This document shows, in pieces, positions 8,893 to 17,244 of a stretch of 64,000 bases of DNA. The translations under genes and the position numbers were made by a program. Under the pieces are notes generated by a model. The model made no database searches, was not told the origin of the DNA, and saw nothing but the letters and a program-made list of their open reading frames with translations. Position 1 is the first letter of the stretch. Every line of letters starts with the position of its first letter. The stretch is taken from positions 248,001-312,000 of the forward strand of contig SUZN01000003.1 in the NCBI GenBank assembly GCA_015059905.1. The letters run 5' to 3'. This DNA comes from Rikenellaceae bacterium (lineage in GTDB: Bacteria; Bacteroidota; Bacteroidia; Bacteroidales; Rikenellaceae).

Positions 8893-11800
8893 ATGAAAAG
8901 ATTTTTCGTAAATATAATGTTGGTAGCGGTGGCGGCTACAGCGTTGGTGGCGTGTAGCAACGATACCTCGCTCGACAACCCACAGCCCGAGAAGGAGCAG
9001 TGGGTGGCAGACGGCTCGCCCGTGAGCATCAAGCTCGGTGTGAAGATACCCGATCCTATCGAGGTGGCGACACGCGCTGTGGATCCCGACGGAAGTGGTA
9101 TTCAGACAATGACGCTCTTTTGCTTTGACGAGCAGGGTCTGCTTATCTCGACAGCGACAGCCACGCTTAAGCCAAACCCCAACGACCCCGACAATGAGTC
9201 GGGCGGTATATTCGATGCCGACATCCCAAACACAACTCGCATCATACACCTGTTGGCTAACCAAAACTTGGCGCAGTTCAAGGAGGACGACTTCCGCAAC
9301 CTTTCGGAGGAGCAGGTAATTGCCGATTTGGAGGGTTCATCAGGTATGATGATTTATTGGGCGAGAGTGGAGGTTCCACCTACTGTAAGTGGCAACGCAG
9401 GCATCCTGGAGTGGTTTACTGTGATGACAAACCCAACAAACGAAATGTTCAACTCGCTTTACGGCGAGAACTACCCTATCGTTATGCTTCGCAACCAAGC
9501 GAAGGTGATGGTTGATGCAGGTGGCACAGAAGAGGACGTAGATAAGGATTGGGTAGGAACATACTTCAAGGTGGAGGGTTTCACAGTGGTGAACACACAG
9601 GCATTTGGTACGGTAGCCCCCTACCACACATCGTATGGTTACCCAACATATGCATGCCACAGCACACAGGCGGGAACAGCAAATTACGACTACACACCTT
9701 CGTTCGGTCTGACAGAGGGCTCAACAACAAACTGGGTTGAGGAGAATTATGTGAACTTGCCACGTAAGTCGGACAAATTCTCGAACATCACCGACGTAGC
9801 AACGGCAGCACAGACATACGTATATGAGACCGAGAACTCAAGTGCCGACCCTGTGAGCGTGATTATCAAGGGTAGAAACATCGTGGGCGGCGTAGAGCAG
9901 GCAACGAAATATTACCGAGTAACGCTCACCGATAGCGAAGGCGAGCAGGTATTGGTACGTCGTAACCACTGCTACACGGTAAACATCAAGGGTAATCTGC
10001 TCTATGGCGTGAACACCTTTGGCGAGGCACTGGATGCACCAGCCACAAATAACGTATGGCTCTCTATATCGGACGAGGTTAAGTCGGTACAGAACAAGGA
10101 TTACAAGCTCACCGTAGAGAAGACAGGCGTGGTGCTGGACGCTATTCAGATAGCTGCAATCACAGGAACACCAAAGCAAACACACGTTAACTTCAGCGTA
10201 GAGGCGTTGGGCTCAAACACCATCGACGAGGCATTGTTGAGCATCAGCTGGGTGGGCGACCAGGATATATCTACCGCATCACCAAGTTACACTCTGACCA
10301 AATCATCAGACAACAAGAGCGCGACAGGTGTAATACACGTTAACCTGGAAGAGCTTACGGATGCCAAAAACGAGGGTACTATACTTGTGAAATATGGTCA
10401 CCTGCAGCGTAAGATAAAGATTGTAGCTGTACAGCAGCAGACGTTTACCCCAACGTGGGTGACTGGTCAGGTATATACCGAGGTAGGAACAAGTGGCTCC
10501 GAAATCGAGGCTGCCAATGCTACACTGGTGTTTACCATCCCCGAGGATAGCCCTGCCGAACTGTTCCCTATGAATGTGCTTATCACAGCAAACGAGCTCG
10601 ACGTGCGTTCAAACGTAGGTCAGGTATTGCCAATCATCCGCAAAGGCGAAGAGGGCTACGGCGAGGACAATGGCATCGGATACAAGTATGTATTTGAGGT
10701 GACAGAGCCAGGCAAGCATTTTGTTTACCTGCGTTCGATTCTGGGTCAGGTGGACGGTGCATCGACCGAGATAAAGATTGAGGCAGAGCACTTCCAGTCT
10801 GTAACAAAGACTGTGATGTATGCTAATAACCAACGAGCAATCTCGGTAACAAACCTCATATCGTCAGAATCAGCCACAGGCTCAACAAAAGAGTCGGATA
10901 AGATTTACTACGTATATCTGCCACAGAAGCGATATGCGCCTTGGACAATCGATATGAAGATGATTGAGTTGGTGGAGGGGTACAATGCTATAGATATCGC
11001 TCAGTATGATGAGTTCTTGCTCTATTCAGATAATTTGGATGCATATTTAGATAACGAGATTAATCACGTAAAAGACCTCTTGCCTAATAATACATGGCTT
11101 AGCAGTAATGCCTATTTCCCATGCCAGTTCGTAGCTGTTGACGAAAGTCTGTGGAGCACAGGCGGTCGTGTTCACGCCTTTATGCCTCGCGCACAATACT
11201 ACGAAGACCAGAACACCAGCAAGAGTCAATTCTCGATTTATATGAAGACCAACAAGGCGAAGAGTGCCGAGATTATTCGTATATCATCCAACCAGTTGCA
11301 GGCAAAGGCTGCATTTACGACTGAAGCTGGAGTACCTATGGGAAGCGCTATCAAGATTTATCGTGAAAATGATAATAACGAATACCTATATACGAATAAA
11401 GGAACTGTAAACACCTATCGTTCAATGGTGTTTGAGTTGCGCAACTACCCCGCTTTCCGTTTTGCAGCGCAGGTGAATGGTGTCCCAACATATGAGGAAG
11501 ACTACAAGGATCTATCTGACAATGAGGAGGAAAAGACTCCTGTGCAGATTGAATACAAGCCAGGCACAGAGGTTGAGGTATCGTTCGATATTACCAGCTT
11601 TATGGAAGAGGAAAACGACGGCGTGGAGGCAGAGGTTGACCCATTCGGAACAGATACATATATCTACATACAAACACCAGGACTTGAATTGGTGGAAGAG
11701 GGTCTTTCGGAGGCTATTAAAGCTAAGATTACGAAGATGGATGATAGCGGATTGTACCGATATGTTGTGGATAACCTTCGTGAAGAGGAGGCTGAAGATT

Positions 11801-12240
11801 GGGTTGGGACCACAGCAATTCAGTCAAATGAACCTGGAGAGCGAAAGGTAATTACGTTCAAAACAAAGAACATTGTTACCGAGGGCGACATCGTTATCTA
11901 CACCGATGCAGAGCAGATTAGCTACAAGACTAAGACCTTCAACGTGACAAATGCCCCATTTAGCGGCACAATCACCTACGGCGAAAGCAATGAGAATGTT
12001 CCTGCAGGTCAGTTCATTTCATTCTCTCGCGAAATAGATGGTAGCCGAATCGGTTCGGTCACTGTTACCGAAGATGGAAAATATCAGATGCGTTTACGTC
12101 AGGAGTATGAGTTTACATGGGATCAAGACGACCCAGTGAAGCTATATGCAAAGATTGGTAGTGATATATATACTGCCACATATGATAATCTTGCGGCGTT
12201 ATACGCTGATCAAAACATCGAATTGGTTTTAACAGAATAA
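8893..12240 (+). CDS. Very large fimbrial accessory lipoprotein (DUF4906-like)
   Basis: An 1115-residue lipoprotein and the last gene of the operon. Signal MKRFFVNIMLVAVAATALVAC with SNDTS following. Residues ~45-160 are fimbrillin-like (VSIKLGVKIPDPIEVATRAVD, MTLFCFDEQGLL, ANQNLAQFK). Residues ~300-390 contain the YYRVTLTDSEGEQVLVRRNHCYTVNIKGNL region typical of DUF4906/Mfa-like accessory proteins. The remaining ~700 residues are repetitive beta-rich modules, one with several Ig-like strands (NFSVEALGSN; TFTPTWVTGQVYTEVG). The last ~100 residues (FSGTITYGESNENVPAG onward) form a short terminal module. It ends at a strong terminator 24 nt downstream. Function as stalk or tip adhesin is inferred from context and size. 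Confidence 0.68.
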   Translation: MKRFFVNIMLVAVAATALVACSNDTSLDNPQPEKEQWVADGSPVSIKLGVKIPDPIEVATRAVDPDGSGIQTMTLFCFDEQGLLISTATATLKPNPNDPDNESGGIFDADIPNTTRIIHLLANQNLAQFKEDDFRNLSEEQVIADLEGSSGMMIYWARVEVPPTVSGNAGILEWFTVMTNPTNEMFNSLYGENYPIVMLRNQAKVMVDAGGTEEDVDKDWVGTYFKVEGFTVVNTQAFGTVAPYHTSYGYPTYACHSTQAGTANYDYTPSFGLTEGSTTNWVEENYVNLPRKSDKFSNITDVATAAQTYVYETENSSADPVSVIIKGRNIVGGVEQATKYYRVTLTDSEGEQVLVRRNHCYTVNIKGNLLYGVNTFGEALDAPATNNVWLSISDEVKSVQNKDYKLTVEKTGVVLDAIQIAAITGTPKQTHVNFSVEALGSNTIDEALLSISWVGDQDISTASPSYTLTKSSDNKSATGVIHVNLEELTDAKNEGTILVKYGHLQRKIKIVAVQQQTFTPTWVTGQVYTEVGTSGSEIEAANATLVFTIPEDSPAELFPMNVLITANELDVRSNVGQVLPIIRKGEEGYGEDNGIGYKYVFEVTEPGKHFVYLRSILGQVDGASTEIKIEAEHFQSVTKTVMYANNQRAISVTNLISSESATGSTKESDKIYYVYLPQKRYAPWTIDMKMIELVEGYNAIDIAQYDEFLLYSDNLDAYLDNEINHVKDLLPNNTWLSSNAYFPCQFVAVDESLWSTGGRVHAFMPRAQYYEDQNTSKSQFSIYMKTNKAKSAEIIRISSNQLQAKAAFTTEAGVPMGSAIKIYRENDNNEYLYTNKGTVNTYRSMVFELRNYPAFRFAAQVNGVPTYEEDYKDLSDNEEEKTPVQIEYKPGTEVEVSFDITSFMEEENDGVEAEVDPFGTDTYIYIQTPGLELVEEGLSEAIKAKITKMDDSGLYRYVVDNLREEEAEDWVGTTAIQSNEPGERKVITFKTKNIVTEGDIVIYTDAEQISYKTKTFNVTNAPFSGTITYGESNENVPAGQFISFSREIDGSRIGSVTVTEDGKYQMRLRQEYEFTWDQDDPVKLYAKIGSDIYTATYDNLAALYADQNIELVLTE

Positions 12241-12264
12241 GTTCACACTATCTGTTTTAGATTA

Positions 12265-12310
12265 AGAGCGGTTGTCCCGTTGGTTATTGTCGGACAATCG
12301 CTCTATTTTT
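12265..12310 (+). terminator. Terminator of the fimbrial operon
   Basis: The 13-nt arms AGAGCGGTTGTCC (12265-12277) and GGACAATCGCTCT (12292-12304) pair with one G-T wobble and are followed by ATTTTT. It lies 24 nt after the last fimbrial stop. Confidence 0.85.
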
Positions 12311-12554
12311 GTGCCGTAGAGTAAGCAGTAAGCATAGCTCTTCAGAGATACCAACCTCAAAAAATTCCGTTATACTTCGCAGATAAAGAATATTCAGGTA
12401 ACGTGATAGATTACTATGCTATATAAATCCCGTTGACGAAAGATATCACATTCAGATAGAGATAGGCGAGAGAAAAGAATATTATGAGTCTAATCAGCAA
12501 GGTGCAGAACTAGACATAATCATAACAGATAAATAGAGGGTAAAAAACAATACA
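12311..12554. other. Gene-free AT-rich spacer, possibly a decayed coding remnant
   Basis: There is no gene with a start codon in this spacer. A plus-strand frame is open from 12402 to the TAG at 12534-12536 (44 codons, no ATG); it reads protein-like (...CYINPVDERYHIQIEIGE...), but an open frame of this length is not rare by chance. No promoter or RNA structure was recognised. Confidence 0.4.
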
Positions 12555-12589
12555 AAAACGGGAAGCTACACAACGTAGCCTCCCGTTTT
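12555..12589 (-). terminator. Bidirectional terminator after the GH97 gene
   Basis: Arms CGGGAAGCTAC (12559-12569) and GTAGCCTCCCG (12575-12585) form a stem with one A-C mismatch. It is flanked by AAAA on the left and TTTT on the right, so it can stop transcripts from either side. It lies 25 nt past the stop of the minus-strand GH97 gene. Confidence 0.8.
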
Positions 12590-12610
12590 GATTGTATAAC
12601 TATCGGTTTA

Positions 12611-14611
12611 TTACTTCTTTGGGGTAATCTTGAATGCGAAACCACCACCTGAAGCCAACCATACCTTAACCTTTGATGTGTTATCAACACTCTGCTTCTC
12701 TACGCGGAAGTCGCGTGCCAAAACGTGTGACTCATAACCATCAACATACTTCTCGATATCGTATGAGCCTGCAGGCAAGAATGAGAGGTCGATATCAAGG
12801 TAGCGACCGTCCCAGTTGGTCATACCGCCCACATACCAAGTATCGCCACTACGACGTGCCAAAACAGCATACTCGCTAACCTTACCATCCAACGCTACTG
12901 TCTCGTCCCATACGGTTGGGATGTCGGCGATGAACTCTGTACATACAGGCTCCTTCTCGTAGTTACAAGGCGAGTCGCAAAGCATATTGAATGGAGACTC
13001 GAAGATAACATACATAGCCAACTGGCGGCAACGTGTACCCTGGCTCATTGGCTCGTGGTAGCTTGTGCGGAAGGTAATCTTTGTACCGTTGAGCATTGCG
13101 CCCTGAGTATAGTCCATAGGACCTGCAACCATACGGATGAAAGGAATCTGCACGTCATAAGTTACCTGGTCGAAGCTTGCGAGTGACGACCACTTCATCT
13201 GCTCCAGACCATTCACACCCTCGTAGTTCACTACGTTAGGATACTTTCTTGACAGACCGCAAGGCTTATAAGCTCCGTGAAAATCAACCATCAACTTATA
13301 CTTTGCGGCTGTGGCTGCTGCGCGCTCGTAGAAATTAACCATATCCTGGTCATCGCGATCCATAAAGTCAATCTTGAAGCCCTTAACACCCATCTCTGAA
13401 TAGTGCTTAAAGAGATTCTCCATATCGCGGTTTACAGCCCAATAGCCACCCCACAGAACGATGCCTACGCCACGCTCCTTACCATAATCAACCAAGTGCT
13501 TGAGGTCAATCTCTGGGATAATCTGCATAAGGTCAGCCTTCAGATTCACATTCCAACCCTCATCGAGGATAACGTACTCGATACCGTTGGCTGCAGCGAA
13601 GTCGATGTAGTACTCATATGTGCGGTTGTTGATACCTGGCTTGAAATCCAAACCATAAAGACCCCAGTTGTTCCACCAATCCCAAGCAACCTTACCTGGC
13701 TTAATCCACGATGTGTCGCCAATCACATTTGGATGGCTCAAGCGGAAGACCATATCGTTGTTCAGAAGCTCGAAATCGTTGCGAGCGATGTTACAAATAC
13801 GCCAAGGGAATGTGCGCGCACCATTGAGGGCTGCGATGTATGGCTTACGGCTCTTAACCAAGCCCTGCAACATATTGTGACCGCCCTGCTCAATCTCGTC
13901 AGGCACGGTAGCGAAGTGGCTCTCCAAAGATGTGTTCTGGTCGCCATTGTAGAGGTACATACCTGGGTAGTTCACAAGGTCAGTCTCGGTGATGCAGACC
14001 TTCTTATCGCCCATATCAACCAACACAGGCAAGTACATCAGGCGCTGCTTGCCCATCTTTGTCATTGGCTCGATGTGGTAAGGACCCTCGAATGACTGGA
14101 AGTACTGCTGCTCGAATGTCTTGTTTGCATTTGAACGAGTGTAAGAGCAATAGACCTTGTTGTCGTTCTCAAACGCAAACTCCGAAACCTCGTGCTTTAC
14201 GGTGTAGTCGCCCTTGCGGGTTGTAGTGAAGCGGTAAGCCGCAGCCTCGTTGTAGGCACGGAACTCGATGCCGTAGTCGCCCTTGAATGTAAGGGTCAGT
14301 GTAGAGCACTGGTCCGTAACCTCGCTCTTCTTGTAAACAGGAGCTGCGATAACCTCGTTAATCTTGCCTACTGTTGCCTTGCGCAAACGTGGATTCTCGC
14401 CCCACACCTCGCTCTCGCCAATCTGCATAGCGACCTTCGAAGGTGTGATGATTGTCTCGCCATCGAGCTCTACGCTCCAGCGGATGTCATTCTCGATAGT
14501 AACAGTGAGCTTGAGCTTGCCATCAGGCGATGTGATGCTCTTCACTGTTGGCTTTGCCTCTACTGCGAATACCGAGCAGATGGCAATCATAAGAATAAAT
14601 AATTTTTTCAT
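12611..14611 (-). CDS. GH97 glycoside hydrolase, retaining alpha-galactosidase type
   Basis: A 666-residue exported glycosidase with signal peptide ending ...FAVEA (residues 1-19), an N-terminal beta-supersandwich (~20-285), a TIM barrel (~300-560; WDWWNNWGLYG, YVILDEGWN, GIVLWGGYW) and a C-terminal beta domain. GH97 splits into inverting alpha-glucosidases (SusB) and retaining alpha-galactosidases (BtGH97b, nucleophile Asp415, acid/base Glu470). Counting here puts Asp415 in GFKIDFMDRDD and Glu470 at the end of NYEGVNGLE, so the retaining alpha-galactosidase class is favoured. No SusC/SusD pair is adjacent; it is a single-gene unit, divergent from the cystatin gene. It probably acts in the periplasm on alpha-galactosides. 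Substrate is inferred. Confidence 0.85.
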   Translation of the reverse strand: MKKLFILMIAICSVFAVEAKPTVKSITSPDGKLKLTVTIENDIRWSVELDGETIITPSKVAMQIGESEVWGENPRLRKATVGKINEVIAAPVYKKSEVTDQCSTLTLTFKGDYGIEFRAYNEAAAYRFTTTRKGDYTVKHEVSEFAFENDNKVYCSYTRSNANKTFEQQYFQSFEGPYHIEPMTKMGKQRLMYLPVLVDMGDKKVCITETDLVNYPGMYLYNGDQNTSLESHFATVPDEIEQGGHNMLQGLVKSRKPYIAALNGARTFPWRICNIARNDFELLNNDMVFRLSHPNVIGDTSWIKPGKVAWDWWNNWGLYGLDFKPGINNRTYEYYIDFAAANGIEYVILDEGWNVNLKADLMQIIPEIDLKHLVDYGKERGVGIVLWGGYWAVNRDMENLFKHYSEMGVKGFKIDFMDRDDQDMVNFYERAAATAAKYKLMVDFHGAYKPCGLSRKYPNVVNYEGVNGLEQMKWSSLASFDQVTYDVQIPFIRMVAGPMDYTQGAMLNGTKITFRTSYHEPMSQGTRCRQLAMYVIFESPFNMLCDSPCNYEKEPVCTEFIADIPTVWDETVALDGKVSEYAVLARRSGDTWYVGGMTNWDGRYLDIDLSFLPAGSYDIEKYVDGYESHVLARDFRVEKQSVDNTSKVKVWLASGGGFAFKITPKK

Positions 14612-14650
14612 ATTAAAGATATAAGTTGGTTAATTCGTTTATTTATTGTT

Positions 14651-14658
14651 CAAAGGTA
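14651..14658 (-). promoter_or_regulatory. Candidate -7 element for the GH97 gene
   Basis: Read on the minus strand this is TACCTTTG, a match to the Bacteroidota -7 consensus TAnnTTTG, about 40 nt upstream of the GH97 start. No clear -33 TTTG was found. Confidence 0.45.
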
Positions 14659-14691
14659 CTAATATTTTTTATATCTAAACGAAAATATGAC

Positions 14692-14699
14692 TATCTTTG
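14692..14699 (+). promoter_or_regulatory. Candidate -7 element for the cystatin/xerC unit
   Basis: TATCTTTG matches the Bacteroidota -7 consensus TAnnTTTG, 20 nt before the ATG at 14720. No convincing -33 element is visible. Confidence 0.5.
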
Positions 14700-14719
14700 A
14701 GCATAAAACAAGATAAATA

Positions 14720-15109
14720 ATGGTATATATGAATAAAATATCAATTATTCTGCTTCTCGCTGCTACGCTGTGCTCATTCTCTTCGTGCGAAAAGTTGAGC
14801 GAGGTCTTTAGCCCTCAAAGCACACAGGAGGGCGTTGTTGGAGGCTACTCAAAGCCCCGAAACTTGACGGATGAGGATATTGCACTATTTGAGCAGGCAA
14901 CAGCGCAGTTGCAGGGCGTGGAGTACAAGCCTATGAATGTTGCAACGCAGATTGTGGCGGGCGTAAACTACCGCTATCTGTGCAAGGCGCGCCGCATAGA
15001 TGAGTCGGGCAAGAAGGGCAAACGATTCTATGCCGCCATCGTGGTGTATAAGCCGCTGGCGGGTCAGGGCGAGCCACGAATACTATCCATCGAGAAGCAG
15101 AGCCGATAA
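14720..15109 (+). CDS. Cystatin (stefin)-like lipoprotein, predicted cysteine-protease inhibitor
   Basis: A 129-residue protein with lipoprotein signal (ISIILLLAATLCSFSSC). ATG at 14729 (MNKISII) is an equally good start. The mature part carries the cystatin landmarks in order: an N-terminal Gly pair (VVGGYS, residues ~39-44), a helix (DEDIALFEQATAQL), the first hairpin QIVAG (77-81, consensus QxVxG) followed by VNYRY, and a late loop KPLAGQGEP in the place of the stefin LPGQ loop. These elements wedge into papain-like active sites in eukaryotic stefins. Length of the folded part (~90 residues) is normal for the fold. xerC begins 2 nt after its stop. Target unknown; inhibitor activity is inferred from the motifs. 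Confidence 0.72.
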   Translation: MVYMNKISIILLLAATLCSFSSCEKLSEVFSPQSTQEGVVGGYSKPRNLTDEDIALFEQATAQLQGVEYKPMNVATQIVAGVNYRYLCKARRIDESGKKGKRFYAAIVVYKPLAGQGEPRILSIEKQSR

Positions 15110-15111
15110 CG

Positions 15112-16101
15112 ATGCAGAACGAGCGCATAATAGAGCTTTTCCGTAACCATATCACCGCCGAGCGGCGTTACTCGCCGCTGACGGTGCGTAACTATATGCG
15201 CGATGTAGAGGAGTTTGTAGCGTGGGGCAACTCAACAAGCGAGAAGTTCCTGCTTTGCGAGGTGCAACGCAATGATATAGGCGAGTATCTGATGTGGATC
15301 TCGGACTTAAAGCGCGAACGCGGCGGCAAGCCCACCAACAAACCGCGACTATCAACCGCCTCGATTAACCGTGCGCTGTCGTCATTGCGCTCCTTATATA
15401 AATATATGCGCCGTAAGGAGTTTATCGACCGCGATGTATTTATCGGACTGACCGCCCTGCGAACACAGAAGCGGCTGCCGAAATATGTCCCCGAGGAGAC
15501 TATGGTAAAGGTGGTGGAGAGGGTGTTACAACAACTTCAGGCAGAGGAGTATGAGCAGCGCCGCGATGCTATGATGGTGCTGATGTTCTACTCGTGCGGC
15601 ATACGTCTTGCCGAGCTTATAGCCATCGACACCGACCACTTCAGCGACGATTTTCGCACACTACGCATACGAGGCAAGGGCGACAAGGAGCGCGAGATAC
15701 CCATCGTAGAGCGTCTGCGTGAGGAGATAATTCGATATGTAGAGTTACTTTTTAGCGAAAATATTTGCACAACTCAAGAAAAAGCACTATTTTTATCATT
15801 GCATGGGGAGCGTATTTCGCGGCAGGAGGTGCAGCGTAGTGTGGCACGGCTTCTGCGGGAGTGCGGAGTGCAGGGCAAGAGCTCGCCGCACGTCCTTAGG
15901 CATACGTTTGCGACACACCTGCTCAACGACGGAGCTGACCTTCGAGAGATACAGGAGTTAATGGGTCACAGCTCGCTCCGCGCAACGCAGGTATATACCC
16001 ACAGCAACATCGCCCAGTTGCAGCGCATCTACGATGTGGCGCATCCTCGCTCTGGCGGAGCAGCGAGCGCCGAGGTGACGCAGAGGCTGGGAGATGATTA
16101 A
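15112..16101 (+). CDS. xerC: Tyrosine recombinase XerC-like
   Basis: A 329-residue tyrosine recombinase. The N-terminal SAM-like core-binding domain (~1-105; RRYSPLTVRNYMRDVEEFV) is followed by the catalytic domain with all signature residues: Arg in YSCGIRLAEL, Lys in RGKGDKEREIP, HVLRHTFATHLL (His and Arg), GHSSLRATQVYTH (second His and the Tyr nucleophile). Length and order fit XerC/XerD, which resolve chromosome dimers at dif; other phage-type integrases are less likely because there is no mobile context. Its neighbours, a short HPF gene downstream and a cystatin lipoprotein upstream, support a housekeeping role. Whether it is XerC or XerD cannot be settled by reading alone. Confidence 0.85.
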   Translation: MQNERIIELFRNHITAERRYSPLTVRNYMRDVEEFVAWGNSTSEKFLLCEVQRNDIGEYLMWISDLKRERGGKPTNKPRLSTASINRALSSLRSLYKYMRRKEFIDRDVFIGLTALRTQKRLPKYVPEETMVKVVERVLQQLQAEEYEQRRDAMMVLMFYSCGIRLAELIAIDTDHFSDDFRTLRIRGKGDKEREIPIVERLREEIIRYVELLFSENICTTQEKALFLSLHGERISRQEVQRSVARLLRECGVQGKSSPHVLRHTFATHLLNDGADLREIQELMGHSSLRATQVYTHSNIAQLQRIYDVAHPRSGGAASAEVTQRLGDD

Positions 16102-16166
16102 ACTGAATCGCCGCAAAGCCTTTGGGCTGGGCGTATATTATAATGTTTAACTTAAAATTTAAGGCT

Positions 16167-16454
16167 ATGAACGTACAGATCCAGTCAGTGAAGTTCGATG
16201 CAAGTAAGCAGTTAATCGAATTCATCGAGAAGAAATTAGCCAAGTTGGAGCGCGTTGCCGAGCAGGCAACAGGTGTGGATGTTGTGTTGAAACTTGAAAA
16301 AGACGACCAGGCAGGTAACAAGGTCGCAGTGATTACGCTGCGTATGCCAGGCGGCGACATTCGTGTCGAGGAGCAGGCTCGCACCTTTGAGGAGGCGATT
16401 GATAATGCCAAAGACGTCTTGAAGCGACAGATTGAACGTCGCAAGGATAAATAA
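16167..16454 (+). CDS. hpf: Short ribosome hibernation-promoting factor (HPF/RaiA family)
   Basis: The ATG at 16167 (MNVQIQSVKFDASKQL) is preferred to the in-frame ATG at 16122 because the family begins at this beta strand. That gives 95 residues, the usual size of the short HPF. The fold pattern beta-alpha-beta-beta-beta-alpha is visible: SVKFDASKQLIEFIEKKL, VVLKLEKD, KVAVITLRMPGGDIRVEEQ, FEEAIDNAKDVLKRQIERRKDK. The basic C-terminal helix binds 16S rRNA in the decoding region in known members. It lies 65 nt after xerC, a linkage commonly seen in Bacteroidales, and ends at a clear terminator. Confidence 0.85.
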   Translation: MNVQIQSVKFDASKQLIEFIEKKLAKLERVAEQATGVDVVLKLEKDDQAGNKVAVITLRMPGGDIRVEEQARTFEEAIDNAKDVLKRQIERRKDK

Positions 16455-16462
16455 CAGATACG

Positions 16463-16491
16463 AAAGGGTTGCATTCAAGCAACCCTTTTTT
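16463..16491 (+). terminator. Terminator of the xerC-hpf unit
   Basis: AAAGGGTTGC (16463-16472) pairs with GCAACCCTTT (16479-16488), and the T-run continues to 16491. It starts 9 nt after the hpf stop. Confidence 0.88.
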
Positions 16492-16519
16492 GATTGAAAG
16501 GTGAATATTTTTCCAAAAA

Positions 16520-16554
16520 TTTCAACTTCATTTCAAAATTGCATTGTAAATTTG
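16520..16554 (+). promoter_or_regulatory. Operator-promoter of the two-component system
   Basis: Two TTTCA boxes start 11 bp apart (16520 and 16531), one helical turn, as expected for tandem binding of an OmpR-type regulator. Eleven bases after the second box lies TAAATTTG (16547-16554), a Bacteroidota -7 element. The region where a -33 element would lie is taken by the boxes, suggesting activator dependence. The same arrangement precedes the PepSY gene at 18608. A start from this promoter would leave a leader of only a few bases before the ATG at 16562. Confidence 0.62.
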
Positions 16555-16561
16555 TAATGCG

Positions 16562-17242
16562 ATGAAGATATTGATTATAGAGGACGAGCCCTCTTTGAGG
16601 GAGATTATGGGCAGAGTGCTGCGACAAGAGGGGTATGTGGTTGAGAGTGCAGCCACATATCTTGAGGCTGACAGCAAGGTTGCGGGATACAGCTACGACT
16701 GCATCCTGCTCGACATTATGCTGCCCGACGGCAACGGGCTGAAGTTGCTGGAGCATATCAGGGCGATGGGCAAACGCGAGAATGTGATAATCGTATCGGC
16801 GCGCGACTCGCTGGAGGATAAGGTCTATGGTCTGGAGATTGGCGCTGACGACTACCTGCCCAAGCCATTCCATACGGCGGAGCTGGTGGCGCGCGTGAGG
16901 AGCGTATTGCGCCGTGGTCGCTCGGCGGGCGAGCTATCGCTTAAGCTGGGCAACGTGACACTGAAACCCGAAGCACGCTCGGTGGAGGTTGATGGCAAGC
17001 CGCTGCAACTGCTGAAGAAGGAGTTTGACATCCTCTCATATTTTATGCAGCGCCCACGCCATATGATTGACAAGGCGACACTTGCCGAGGCGGTGTGGGG
17101 TGACTACGCCGACGACTCGGACAACTTTCAGTTTGTATATGCACAGATAAAAAACTTGCGCCGCAAGTTGGAGCAAGCTGCCGCGACGATAGAGATTGGC
17201 GCGGTATATGGTTTTGGATATAAACTATCGGAGCGAGAGTAA
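16562..17242 (+). CDS. OmpR-family response regulator
   Basis: A 226-residue response regulator. The receiver domain (1-~118) has the acidic pair in IIEDEPS, the phospho-acceptor Asp in CILLDIMLPDG (~51-53), the Thr/Ser position in IIVSARD and the Lys in DYLPKPF. The winged-helix DNA-binding domain (~125-224) shows GKPLQLLKKEFDILSYFMQ and VYAQIKNLRRKLE, ending VYGFGYKLSERE. It is 2 nt upstream of its histidine kinase. The paired TTTCA boxes before this gene and before the PepSY gene at 18676 suggest it activates itself and that target. The environmental signal is not known. Confidence 0.9.
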   Translation: MKILIIEDEPSLREIMGRVLRQEGYVVESAATYLEADSKVAGYSYDCILLDIMLPDGNGLKLLEHIRAMGKRENVIIVSARDSLEDKVYGLEIGADDYLPKPFHTAELVARVRSVLRRGRSAGELSLKLGNVTLKPEARSVEVDGKPLQLLKKEFDILSYFMQRPRHMIDKATLAEAVWGDYADDSDNFQFVYAQIKNLRRKLEQAAATIEIGAVYGFGYKLSERE

Positions 17243-17244
17243 CG

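Noticed and set aside
13403..14095. Plus-strand open frame of 230 codons opposite the GH97 gene
   Set aside because: Shadow of the glycosidase reading frame; no start context, promoter or family resemblance.
15112..16101. XerC-like recombinase as a phase-variation invertase for the fimbrial locus
   Set aside because: It lies beyond an opposite-strand GH97 gene, pairs with hpf, and no inverted repeats flanking a promoter were seen in the visible fimbrial region. A housekeeping role is simpler; the operon's own promoter is outside the window.
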